A stretch of DNA of 64,000 bases, from NCBI GenBank assembly GCA_023375785.1, contig SZWC01004893.1:16381-80380 (forward strand), read 5' to 3'. The translations under genes were made by a program, and so were the position numbers. Position 1 is the first letter of the stretch. The number at the start of each line of letters is the position of its first letter. Under the pieces are notes generated by a model. It searched no databases and was not told the origin of the DNA. It was given only the letters and a program-made list of their open reading frames with translations. Below, piece after piece: positions 45,470-55,971 of the stretch. Source of the DNA: Penium margaritaceum. Taxonomy: Eukaryota; Streptophyta; Zygnematophyceae; Desmidiales; Peniaceae.

Positions 45470-47194
45470 CTAAGTGCCATCACAAGACAAGCTGTCTTGC
45501 GACCACTCGGTTGTGACAACAAACTCACACCTCCCTGAATACAAAGCGCCAGCAGCTGACAAAGCTTCGCAAGCGTGCGATCCCGAGGGTCCACATCACT
45601 GCTGGTGCCTGGTGAAACGGATGCGTCTACTACGGATGTTGTCGTGGCATACCCTGTCCGTGTGTCATGCGAGGAAATCCGTTATGTGTGCGCCTCCTGA
45701 AGGCAGCGCATGATATGAGTCCAGCCAAGGGGCTTCTCACACTCCGTGTAGCAGTTAGCACCTACACAGTTGTAGTAGTGGACAGAACGTCCACTGCCAT
45801 TACTCGCCGGCTGATGTTGCTGCTGCCCCTTCTTGCATTGCTTCTTCTCCTTCTTCCCTTGTATGGCCATTGCAACACACTGAGTGTCACCGATTGGGGT
45901 AGAGGAGGTGGAGGGGGAAGCGGTGGAGGTGGGACTGGTGAGCTGAGACAGATGCGTAGGAGGGGTCGTAATCACTACTGCAACAAGTGGACTCTGCTGA
46001 AGGGCGATGGCAGCCTCATGAGCCGATGCAGCCTGGATGAAGTAATGATGGGCCCAAGGAAGAATCTGTAATGACTCCGACAACTAAGAGAGAGCCACAT
46101 GGTTGAAGCCTGTAAAGAGCTTCACGTGGTCCAAATGTGCCCCCATCATGATGGTGTCGAGTGCCGACAACTGCGCCCCATCACCGGTCCCAATGTGCAT
46201 GTAAAGACGCGTCACGCACCTCCGGTAGTCAGCTGCAAGCTCTGTGGGAACCTGACGGAGGGAGTGAAACGCACGGAGTCGGGCAGCTCTCTTGGCATGG
46301 GTCTCCGCAACGAGAAGGGTCAGGGCCAGCTCCCAGCCCTAACGCGGATCTGCTCCAGTCCCAGTCCCGGTCTCACCGAGGAAGGGTCAGAAGTCGACCA
46401 CAGTCTCCCCCGGCATGGTGTGAAGGAGATCGCGCATTGCTCTCGCTATTATCTTAACCTGGTGAGCGTTGCGGGTCTGGTACTGGTTGTGGTAGTAGGG
46501 TCAGACACCCTCAGAATCAGCCCACACCTGAAATAGGGTGTCCCAGAAATCGAAGTCCTCGTCGCTATTGTAACGGGGTGGAGGTGTCTAAAAGTCCTTC
46601 GGTCGCCACTCCGTGGAGAGGGCGACCTCAGGCTCGGGAGACGGTGGACGGGGCGTGGGGAGCCCACCAGTGAGGGAAACGCCACCAAAAGTGAACGTTG
46701 CTAAATGACGTGGCTGATCCTGACAACGAGAAGGTGGCAGAGTGACAGGCTGCATCCCCAGTTGTAACTCACGGATGTGCTGCTCAAGCACACAAAGCTC
46801 GTGCTCGCGTGAGTCATCCTCTATCTCATCCTCATCCCAGGTGTCAACCTGTGATGAGTGGTACTGAGGCCGCGGTACTGTGTAGGGTATAGACTGCTGA
46901 GCAGATGGTGCACCTCCAGTAGATCCTCCACGTGGATGCTGTGAGGCCCCCGAACAACCCCGTAGTAACTCAGTGATCTCCTGCAACACGTCTGTCGGAC
47001 TGCCGTTGCTGCTGCCGGCGCATCTCGTCTTGCGACGGACAAAGCTCGTCGATCGCAAGAGGCTGCGACAGCGGACTCATAACGCCCAAAGAGGAGGAAG
47101 AGGAGGGGTCAACCAGCCCTTTGCCCTTGTCACGGACCGGCGCCATCGCTGTGCTCAGTATGGGGTCGAACGTAAAAAATTCTCCAAACAACAA
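45470..47194 (-). pseudogene. copia-7 gag
   Basis: Gag starts at Met 47194 or Met 47146, in line with copia-1. Blocks are KGKGLVDPSSSSS, a Gly/Pro-rich region (46900-46850), STEWRPKDF (about 46600), a capsid-like helical part, a Ser/Thr/Pro region, and a degenerate zinc knuckle HYYNCVGANCYTEC near 45750-45790 that has lost its canonical spacing. The end block DPRDRTLAKLCQLLALC is shared with copia-1. Frame changes divide it into at least four pieces. Confidence 0.78.
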
Positions 47195-48041
47195 ATTGAC
47201 AGTGTTTCTTGAGGAATTGAAACGTTTTTTGAAAATGATGTTTTGACGCCGAATTTGCTGACGTTAGCACAACCAATGATGACGTCAGCATTTTAACGCT
47301 AGCGAGAAAACGGTAGCATTTCTTACCCTGGCATGTTTTATGCCGGTGATTTTTTTGGTTTGATTTTTGGAGGTCACGCGAACTCTGCATAACCGTTGGG
47401 GATGACCTCGTCGCCCCCTGCTCGCAGCTGCGCAGGCTTGCACAGTGCCACGCAGGCCTGCGCAGTGCTGCCCAGTTTCTGCGCAACTGCGCAGCACTGT
47501 TGTACAGCAGCAGTGCTGCGCAAGCCCACCGCTGATGCTGCGGTGGGCTACTGTAGCTACGTCCGTCGTAGCTACTGCTGCGCTGCTATAGCCGTTACCG
47601 CTGTTGCAGTGCTGCTACCGCTGTTGCTGCTGTCGCTATAGTAGCTACAATCTTGCTGTTGCATTACTGCTGCTTCTGCTATTGCTTTTGCGCTGCTGTT
47701 GTTGCTCGCTGTTGCAAGCTGCTGTCACCGTTGCGCGCTGCCATTGCTCGTAGCCGTCACCGCAAGCTGCTGCTGCGAGCTACTACTCTTGTTTTTTTGG
47801 TTCAGGCTGGCACCTAGACACAGCTGCTACTCCCATCCGGTGCTGCTGCTGCTGACCGGCGTGGCTGCTGAAGCTCGTCACTACCATAGCTCCTCTTGCT
47901 ATGGTGGTGGTGATTGCGTGGTGACATTGCTGCAGCTAACGTCGGCTGCGATGGGTCCGAGGGTGTGGCGGCGGTAGTGACTCTCACTATTGCTGCCGGT
48001 GCTGCGTCTCTGTGGTGCAACTCAGCGAGAGGAGTCCCGCT
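47195..48041 (-). other. copia-7 5' leader, trinucleotide rich
   Basis: The untranslated leader has dense GCA/GCT/GTA triplets (47400-47880) and blocks shared with the leaders of copia-1 and TRG-1. No gene supported. Confidence 0.65.
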
Positions 48042-48053
48042 GCTCTGATACCA
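48042..48053 (-). promoter_or_regulatory. copia-7 primer-binding site
   Basis: Minus strand TGGTATCAGAGC abutting the 5' LTR without spacer, complementary to initiator tRNA-Met. Confidence 0.96.
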
Positions 48054-48698
48054 TGAGAAATTGCTAGGAAGCTTCCTAACATTGCTGTTGCTGACGTGGC
48101 TACACTGTCCAGTCCGTTGGCGCACTAGTAGGCCAACAAGTGCATGAAAAAGCAAGGAACAGGCTAGGGAGACGCACAAAGTCTCATAAGCTCCAATAGC
48201 TTAGTAATGACGAGAGAGATGACAACTCACAAGCACACAGCATGAATACCTGCCACGGCACACAGCGGGTGACGCACGTGGCAATGTCAGTTTGTCCTAA
48301 AACCGGCTCAAAACAACTGTTTTGGTCATAACTGTGCGCACGGGCATCCAAACGCAACACCGTCCAAACATAAAGGTGCAGAATCTTGAGCTACACGCTA
48401 CGACTGGTCGCACGCACAAGTCCGGCATTGATTGGTGGACAGACAATGCAAAACATGTTAATCGGGCTCGAGAGTTTGTCCACCGAGAAAACTCTAGCGT
48501 CTGCAGAAAAACTACAGAGCACCCCAGCAAGCACTCGAGACCTCGTGGTAGCCGTCTGGCAGCTGCTGGTGGATGGAGCCACCACCCCTCGGTTTCCGGT
48601 GCCAGCTCGGCCCGCATCAGGGATCTGCACGAGCATGGACACGGCCAAGTGGTCCCAATAAGCTGTAAAAATAGATGGCAAAAACTCACATCACAACA
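48054..48698 (-). repeat. copia-7 right (5') LTR
   Basis: 645 bases with TG...CA ends (TGAGAAATTGC to CATCACAACA). Its inner end carries the palindrome TAGGAAGCTTCCTA about 11 bases from the primer-binding site. Confidence 0.96.
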
Positions 48699-48861
48699 CG
48701 TGGAGTATCACTTTCCTCGTGAGTGCATTGCTGCTAGCATTGTCCGAGTTGCTTGGGTGGACACACGATCTCAGAGAGTTTATTTTCTCACCAACGCACT
48801 TGGCCAAAATCTTTTCAAGAGCATTGTTCATGCTGTTGGCCTCATCTGTCCCATGACCTAG
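48699..48861 (+). pseudogene. copia-6 RNase H C-terminal end (right part)
   Basis: After the second CGTGG the copia-6 frame resumes with EYHFPRECIAASIVRVAWV and ends with a stop at 48859-48861. It corresponds to the terminal block of copia RNase H that normally follows RTKHI. Together with 38798-40820 it forms one domain split by copia-7. Confidence 0.85.
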
Positions 48862-49552
48862 GCTCAGGTACATGATGCTTGCCTGTTTCTGTCCATCACA
48901 TCTTTATGATTGTGCCGTGTGTGAGTTGTTTCCCTGCGGGTCATGGGGAGGTTTTGAAATTCGTTGGCCACTCACATCCCTATGCCCGCTTGTCTCACTC
49001 TCCATGGCACACACATGTACAGATTAAATGACAATGGCCTTACCTAGGGAGACGTCATACAAGCGCTCATGACAGGGAGTTCTTGAGCCATGAAGTAGCT
49101 GATCTACCCAGGAGTACCCTCTCGCACATGCATAGCCATTGATTGACTGTCTCATGTGGATGCAGTAGATGCCAAGGTTTATAAATTCTCACTGCCAATC
49201 CCTGCATCATGCTTATATTCCTTGGAGTGTTTTTGGGGAGCTGCATGTTATCTGGGGTGCTGATCCTTAGGGGGCCACCTTGTCAGCCGTTGGTTGTGCA
49301 TTGGTGAGAAGCCGCCCTTGGTTAAAGGCCGAGAGGTCGGGCTTGACCCCCGGGTGGCGGTACATGCTCATCCGAGCACTTGCTCGGTGTGGGTGCGTGC
49401 TCACCAGTGTCTAAGACTCTCGCTCCCCTTCCCGACGTCTTGTCTTCACAGTTGTCTCTAAGGCGTCTTCATTGTGTCCATTGTCTCCATGGCTTCCTAG
49501 CTTCATTCTCTCCACATTGCATGCTAGTCCAACTAGGAAGCCGCCTAGTAAC
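48862..49552. other. unassigned, possibly copia-6 3' LTR
   Basis: A purine tract CATGGGGAGG at about 48943-48953, similar to the copia-1/7 polypurine tract, suggests the copia-6 LTR starts just after it, but no partner copy confirms this. Near the right end GGCTTCCTAG (about 49488) and CTAGGAAGCC (about 49533) form a 10-bp inverted repeat. No gene seen. Confidence 0.45.
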
Positions 49553-50402
49553 TGTTGGTGTGTGGTCTTGGACCTGAAACTCTTTTGAGGACAGCGAGGT
49601 TACTTGGGGTGTAACACGATGCTGGTCGAGACCCGCGCACCTGGTGAGTGCTACCGGTGTGAAGTGGAGACCCCTTGCCTCAATGTATGATGTGTGATCC
49701 ATGCATGGTGTGGTCGAGATCCGGACACCCGGAGACATTTTCCGGGGTCACAGGGAGACCTTGTTTCTCTATATCTCTTCCATGATGTTTGACACGTAGG
49801 TGTGTGATTGACTTCTTGCACCAATGTCACTAGGAGACCTTGTGCTGTAGTATGCTTGATCGGTGCTCGCCATGATTGGTTTCCCAAGCCATCCTGTCTT
49901 GCCTTTGCTCAGCCATTGTGGTGTTCACGGATGTGTCAGCCACGGGTAGTGTTGGTGTGTGTGGCTTCCATCCGTCACCGGCCATGGTCGTGGTAGCTAC
50001 GGGTGCAATCGGAGCTGATGGTAAGTAACGGCCACATTGGAGATTGTGACGACCCGACGGTAGTCCGGATTTTCTAGAGACTTATCGAGGAGCTACGTCA
50101 TGACACGTGTGATGCAGATGATGCGTCTCTACGGCCTGTCTGGCTGGTCTGCCATTGCTCGAGTTTTCTTGGTGGTTGAGACCCACGCACCCGGTAGCCT
50201 CTATCGGTGCGATGAGGAGACGCTTGCTCAGTAGTAACTCTTTCACTGCAAATGTTATTGAAGCATTATGACACTCTGACTTGTGTCTCCTAGCCAGACC
50301 CTTGCCGTCATGTGTACGACCTGTGACTGTTGTCACCCTCTGATAGGGCACTGACGCCCAGTCAGCGGCTATGTCGCTAGGAAGCTTCTACGCATTCATT
50401 CA
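49553..50402 (+). repeat. TRG-1 left LTR
   Basis: It starts TGTTGGTGTGTGG and ends ATTCATTCA beside the primer-binding site. The first 310 bases match 54296-54615, and 49870-49985 matches 55161-55290. The last 180 bases (50222-50402) instead match, in inverse orientation, the first part of the copia-1 LTR (7265-7430), that is its U5 end. It holds three copies of a roughly 50-base module. Confidence 0.85.
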
Positions 50403-50414
50403 TGGTATCAGAGC
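50403..50414 (+). promoter_or_regulatory. TRG-1 primer-binding site
   Basis: TGGTATCAGAGC abutting the LTR without spacer, exactly as in copia-1 and copia-7. Confidence 0.95.
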
Positions 50415-51691
50415 AAACGAGCCACAGCTCATTGTGCTGTGCAGCAGTGACGTAGCAACATCAGCAGAAGTGAGTGGCAGCTGCGGTAGCCACCCATAGC
50501 AGCGATAGGAGATCCTGTAGGGACCCACCATGACTATGTTGTAGCAGAGCGGTGGAGGTAGAAGAGACAACGGCAACAGCTGTAAGCAACAGTGGCCATA
50601 GCAGCAATAAGCGGCTGGAAGCACCTGTAGCGATAGAGGCTACGGCCAGTAGCCACTACAGCAACAACACCGGGTGGCAGCAGTAGCCGTGTCTGGCTAC
50701 CGGTGTGTACACCAAAAAAAGGAGAAAAAAAGGGAGGAGAAGCAGCAGCTTGCGGCAGCGGCGGCTTCAAGCAGTGGCAGCACACAGTAACAGCAGCAGC
50801 TTGCAGCAACAAAGGCGGGAAGCAGTCGCAACAGTAGCAATGGTGACGATCAGCTACAACAACAGCTACAGCACGTGGCAGGAGTAAACAACAACAACAA
50901 TAGTAACGAGCGGTAGCAACAGTAGCAACAACGAGCGGTAGCAGCAGCAGCAGCAGCAGTGGGCGGTAGCAATAGCAGGCGGCTACAAACAGTAGCAACA
51001 GTAGCGGCGACAAGCAACTAGAGCAACAGCGGCAGCAAGCAGCAAGCGTGGCAGCAACAGCTACAGCAGCAGCGGCGGCAGCGAGCACGTGCAGTGTGCC
51101 GCCACAGTTGGACACGCGTGCAGCAGCAGTAGAGCGCATAGCAGAAGCAGCTACAGCTGCTGCAACTACCGCTACCGCTTGTTTGTAGCACAAAGCTGTT
51201 CCGCAACTTTTGCCTACAAGCGAGCTCACCCACGGGGTGAGCTCGCCAAGCGAGCTCGTTCGATGAGCTTGCCGAGCGAGCTTGCTCGACGGGCTCGCTC
51301 GAAGCGAGGGTCGAGATACACCAAAAAAACAAAGAGGACTGGGGGGTCCTCAAGTGGGGCATTCGAGTAAGGCCCGGGAAGGGGTACCCCACTTACGCCA
51401 AGCGTCGGTGAACACAAAAAAAGGGGTAAGTTTTGCTTTTTGTTTTTTTAATACCATATTACTCTTTAGTGTGACTTGAGGCCACTACCGTCGGCTGACG
51501 ACGGAAACCGCTGTAGTAGCAACCACCGCAAGAGTCGCAGCAGTAGTAGTAGCAGCAAAGGTGGCTTGAGGCCACAGCCGTCTTTTGACAACGACACCCG
51601 ATGCAACATCAGCGACACAGAAGGCGACTTGAGGTCACACGTTGCGATAGTTGCACCATAGCCACCGGGTGCAACATTGTAGCAACACACT
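50415..51691 (+). other. TRG-1 5' leader with trinucleotide arrays and hairpins
   Basis: Long runs of GCA/ACA/GTA triplets fill 50450-51180. At 51220-51246 is a 12-bp perfect inverted repeat (GCGAGCTCACCC / GGGTGAGCTCGC) with a 3-base loop, followed to about 51312 by more GAGC/GCTC palindromes. Short blocks match the copia-1/7 leaders. A long antisense open frame here is a by-product of the triplet repeats. Confidence 0.7.
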
Positions 51692-54136
51692 ATGGCTGAG
51701 GTTTTTGTCCTGACTGACAACATCGCAGCCCGTCTGAGAGACGTTGCTGCATTCGTATCCCTCCACGTGGTGCTTCACACCACCGGGGTCGAGTGTGTGA
51801 TATTATCACCTACGCTCACCTCTCGACATGAGCTACATAGTGTGGTCGTGGACGTTGCCATCGCCGTGGTCTATGCATGAGCCTCAGTGGTGGCAGCCGC
51901 CAAAGGCACAGTGATCAATGCAGCCATGGCACGAGTCCCACTTGTCCTTGGGGTTTTCGTGCTATCACTGTCGAGATAGGGAGCATGGCTGGCGCCAGTG
52001 CCGACAGCGCCCTCCTGGGTGGCATCCCCCTTGGGTACGATTCTCCCCACCTCCTCCATCAGTGGATACATCACCAAGTGATGCCACAGCGCTTGTGCGT
52101 GGTGATATGGCCGCCTTACACATGGAGGTCCGGAACCTCAAGCGCATGGTCCAGCAGCTCCTTGACGACGTGACTTCTGAGCGAGCTGCCACACCGCCGC
52201 AGGTGTCACCTCCCACTTCATCTTCAAATTCCTCTGGATCCTGCTTCCCTTCCTCCAACGATGCTAGCATGCTGGATCTCTCGTCTACATCCGTCGCCCT
52301 CCGCTCCGTCTTGGAGGCTGTCGGCATCATACCAATGGACGGACCCTCAGCCCTTGGCCGTACCGCTCGTTCTTGTACTCGTTGTGTGCGGCCGCCAGCT
52401 GCTCGTCTTGCACGTTGCACGCAGGTAGCACCATCTAACGCGGCTGTGGGAGGATTCACAGGTGATGAGACCTCCTTGTCTCCTGTCCACGGGTTGGTCT
52501 GCCGAATCCCCACAACTCCTGCCAAGGTTTCAGTCGTGGAGGGGATGGTTTTTTTGTTGACGACCTCGGTGGAGCTCGGCATTGGTGAGGCGACTGTTGT
52601 ACGGCGCACGATGGTTGATGCGGATGACGCTACACAGCAGTCTCACCTAGCGGAGAGTTTGGGGCCGAAGACGTTCACCCTCATGGAGACTCTTTGTCAG
52701 AGGCGGATTGGTCCAAAGCTGAGTCAGAGTCGGGGATGGGGACGGAGTTCGTTGATGCCTTGGCGCATGACGTGACCACGGCCGATGCAGGAGTTGCGCC
52801 TGACAATGTGCGTGCTCCCATGTTAGCTGGTGTGGAGACAGTTGCCATGGTGCCAGGAGGAGTAAGGGGAGCAGGTGATAGAGATGTTGATACTCGGCCC
52901 ACAGCAAACGCCCAGGTGGTTTTGATAGATAGTGCTAGATAGCAGGAGTAGGTGATGGACCACCAGGACGAGGCAGACTTCCTCTATGAGGATCAGTCGT
53001 CCGTCGTGGGGTGGTCGGACGCAGGGTCAAAGGCAGACGCTCAGGCCCAGTGCAGTGCCATTCTTGCGGTAGCCGCGGCACGAGCACGAGATGATCCCTC
53101 AATGACAGCAGGTGTCTTTGTGTGTGACGTGCAGGATGCAGAGCGAGCTCCGGACCTCCAGCTCATCACTGCTCTGACCGATGTCGCTGACACCGTGGCG
53201 GTTTCAGCTAACGACAAAACTACTCTCGTCCGAGCTGCAGTTCCTTTACCCGAGTGCCTATTCTCCGCGGTTGACGAGCAGGAGACAGTTGTGGCCGGAG
53301 TAGAAGCACACGTGCAGAGTCTCATGGCCGAGCTCCGGGAGGCCAGCAGCTGCTATTACACTACGATTTCTCCAGCACGACGGGCTGTCGAGGAGTGTGT
53401 GGAGGATGTACACAGGCATATCGCGGTTGCTGAGTGGTCTCTATAAGATGCACGTCTTAGACAGGTGGATCTTGAGCAGCATGTGGATGATGGGCTGCGC
53501 ACCAGGGGTCACGAGGAGCACCACGGCACAGACCGCACCTTTGATAACCGCGGCGTCGCTACGGATGCAGCTGTACCTACACATACTGATGTCCGGCCAC
53601 TAGCTCAAGGCCGAGCGACAGGTGTGTCACAAGCAGCAAGTACCTTTGTAACAGCAGTTCCTACGGCCCCAGACAACTTACGCAGCGAGTCATTGTCTTG
53701 CGCTCACGCTCTACCAGCACCTCGTGGCCGAGCGACACTTGAGTCGACGAATGACACAAAGGACGTCAACTTGTGCGACGAGCAAGCGCAGGTCCACTCC
53801 TTCCTACGGGTTGAGACCGCGAGGCTGCAGGAGGCTCTGGCTCGTGCCGACACACACACGATCGAGGTCCACAGTGAGGTTTGTTCCGCGACTGGCCGCC
53901 TACATGCCGCAAATGCAGCTAGCCAGTTGGTTGCTGCCTCAGAGCTCGTCAAGCTCCCCATGTGCCTCGACACTGCAGAGGCTATGAGGCGATATGCAGT
54001 TCAGCAGTTGGAGGCCATAAAGCAAGCGATTATCTTGGAGGAGGCTCTCGGCGCTACACCAGTCAAATCAGCACATGACGACAGTAGTGACGATGAGAGC
54101 GACGATAACGACAGCGATGACGACGCTCCGGGGTGA
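51692..54136 (+). pseudogene. TRG-1 gag-like protein, zinc knuckle and acidic tail
   Basis: Coding evidence runs from ATG 51692 to the stop after 54133. A Trp/Pro/Gln-rich stretch leads into a perfect CX2CX4HX4C knuckle (CYHCRDREHGWRQC, about 51958-52000), then Pro-rich and Ser-rich linkers, and from about 52690 a long Ala-rich, helix-prone region with many Val/Ala/Glu, ending in an acidic tail (DDSSDDESDDNDSDDD). A TGA at 51912-51914, a frameshift near 52670, stops at about 52940 and 52949, and a TAA at 53444-53446 break it. It resembles retroelement Gag by the knuckle only; the rest is not recognisably capsid. Confidence 0.65.
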
Positions 54137-54282
54137 GGCTCTATGCGATGACATCCCACCAGCATCCTCGTCATCCTTGCTATAACAGTGTAGGGGTATG
54201 TGGCTATGGGGGAGTCGTGCTCCCTCCTCAGGGATTGTGTTGGGAGCAGCCACCAGCTTTGCTTTTGCTGTAAGCCTCTGCA

Positions 54283-54295
54283 GGCCAGGGGGGGT
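54283..54295 (+). promoter_or_regulatory. TRG-1 polypurine tract
   Basis: GGCCAGGGGGGGT directly before the right LTR start TGTTGGTGTGTGG. Confidence 0.85.
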
Positions 54296-55956
54296 TGTTG
54301 GTGTGTGGGCTTTGGCCTGACACTCTTTTGAGGACAGCGAGGTTACTTGAGGTGTGGAATGATGCTGGTCGAGACCCGCGCACTTGGTGAGTGCTACCGG
54401 TGTGACGTGGAGACCCATTGCCACCATGTATTATGTATGATCCATGCATGGTGTGGTCGAGACCCGGACACCCGGAGACATTTTCCGGGGTCACGAGGAG
54501 ACCTTGTTTCTTTGTATCTCTTACATGATGTTTGGCACGTATGTGTGTGATTGACACCTTGAACTATAGTCATAAGGAGACCATGTGTTGTAACATGCTT
54601 GATCGGTGTTTGTTGGTTTGAGAACCACAGACATGTCGTGACCTCGCTGCACACTCACCTCATTGATGCAGGTGACTGATGCTGTAGTGACTCTGACGTA
54701 GACGTCACAGCGTCCCTCGTGATGAGGAGTGCACAAGAAGTGAAGCTGTGACAATTTGACTCTTGAGAGGAGTGCTTTATGGACAGATTTTCTTGGTGCA
54801 TTAACGCAAGGTTTTCTAATGCTGTTGTGATTGGGGAGGAGGGGGGCTGAACACCCGGGGTTGTGCCTGTTAGGTTGTCTTGGCAGAATCCTATTGGTAT
54901 GCAGGTTCGCAGGATAATGCGGCGAGGAGCTTCGAGGTCGAGGCTGTCTAAGCCTCGTAGTGTGAGCAAAGTTGGAGCTTGCCGCCCCTTGCTCGTCACC
55001 TCTCGCTCTCTTCCGCTAGCAGTTCAGTGGCTTGTGACTCGTTTTTCTCTTGTCTCACTTGTGTTCTCACGAACCCCGCATGGCATAAAACCTTTCTTGG
55101 TTCCACGCCCCACTGTCTTCTATTCCCTTGTCACACCAAGTCTCACTACCCACACTGTTTGCCATGATTGGTTTCTCCCGCCATCCTGTCTTGCCTTTGC
55201 TCAGCCATTGTGGTGTTCACGGATGTGTCAACCATAGGGAGTGTTGGTGTGTGTGGCTTCCACCCGTCACGACCCATGGCCGTGGCGGCTACTGTTGGTT
55301 TGTGTGGCTTCCACCCGTCACGACCGGCACTGCTAGTTTACAGATATACCCACATTCGGGGTATATGGCAGAGGAGGGCGTGACGACACGACTGGCCTCC
55401 GGACTGCACCGAGACTTCTCCAGCACCTACGACAGCGCCGGCGAGACGCGGTCGATGCGTTCCGGCAGCCATGTGGGCTTGTCAGGAGGTAGGAGAGTTT
55501 TCTCGATGGGTTGAGACCCGCGCACCCGGTTGACTGTACCGCTGCGACGAGGAGACCCGATGGCTTTTGTGGGGCTTCCAATGTTCGGAAAGTCGTCTAT
55601 GATGTCTGGATGTTGATTCCGAGATTTTTGGCACTGCTCATATTTTCTCGGTGGTCGAGATCCGGGCACTCGGAGAGCTGTTCCGATGCCTCAAGGAGAC
55701 CACCTTTGTTGCTCTCGTGGTGTATGCAGTGTGTTCTCCCTGTTGACTCATTTGGGTTCAGCAGGGGTGACAGGGCCCGGTGTGGTTACCTGCCGGCGCC
55801 CCTTTATAAGCCTGCTAGGGGCTCACTTGTAAACTCTCCTTGTTCTTTTATACTCAGCGTTCCAGACTTAGTCAAATTCTTGCCATATTGCATTGCACTC
55901 ACACACAGAGCTCATGTTCATTTTTGCATGTCCCTGCATGCCCTAAAATGTTTCCA
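54296..55956 (+). repeat. TRG-1 right LTR, long form
   Basis: It starts like the left LTR but is 1661 bases and includes a block (54615-55160) missing from it. Four copies of the roughly 50-base module are present. A TATA-like CCTTTATAAGCC lies at about 55801. A tandem duplication with GTGTGGCTTCCACCCGTCACGAC lies at about 55250-55325. The end TTTCCA at 55956 is set by a following primer-binding-site-like sequence, so this copy also behaves as a 5' LTR. Confidence 0.7.
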
Positions 55957-55959
55957 ATT

Positions 55960-55971
55960 TGGTATGAGAGC
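55960..55971 (+). promoter_or_regulatory. primer-binding-site-like sequence of TRG-2
   Basis: TGGTATGAGAGC, one change from TGGTATCAGAGC, three bases after the CA that may end the LTR. It suggests a second internal region (TRG-2) begins here, sharing the LTR with TRG-1. Confidence 0.6.

Larger units (their letters stand above)
40826..48698 (-). mobile_element. copia-7, complete Ty1/copia LTR retrotransposon
   Basis: Two LTRs of exactly 645 bases, an exact CGTGG duplication, primer-binding site, polypurine tract and all copia domains are on the minus strand. It is inserted into the RNase H codons of copia-6. Same family as copia-1. Damage includes stops, frameshifts, a first integrase Asp changed to Asn, an RT active site CVDD, and a protease with DFG. 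Confidence 0.97.
49553..55956 (+). mobile_element. TRG-1, non-autonomous LTR element with gag-like ORF only
   Basis: A left LTR (49553-50402), primer-binding site, structured leader, a gag-like coding region with a zinc knuckle and acidic tail, polypurine tract and right LTR (54296-55956) are present in that order. There is no protease, integrase, RT or RNase H between the LTRs. This is the layout of terminal-repeat elements with only a GAG domain. The U5 end, primer-binding site and leader resemble copia-1/7. The two LTRs share U3 but differ in their 3' parts, and no target duplication is visible. Confidence 0.75.

Noticed and set aside
45885-46071. Gly-rich plus-strand protein in 45667-46071
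   Set aside because: It is the antisense of the copia-7 gag Ser/Thr/Pro segment.
50534-51229. 231-codon minus-strand frame in the TRG-1 leader
   Set aside because: Translation of triplet repeats gives Ala/Cys/Leu runs in any frame; it is low complexity, not a gene.
51965-52609. 214-codon minus-strand frame opposite the TRG-1 gag-like region
   Set aside because: The plus strand carries the zinc knuckle and polypurine/LTR order; the minus frame has no recognisable motif.
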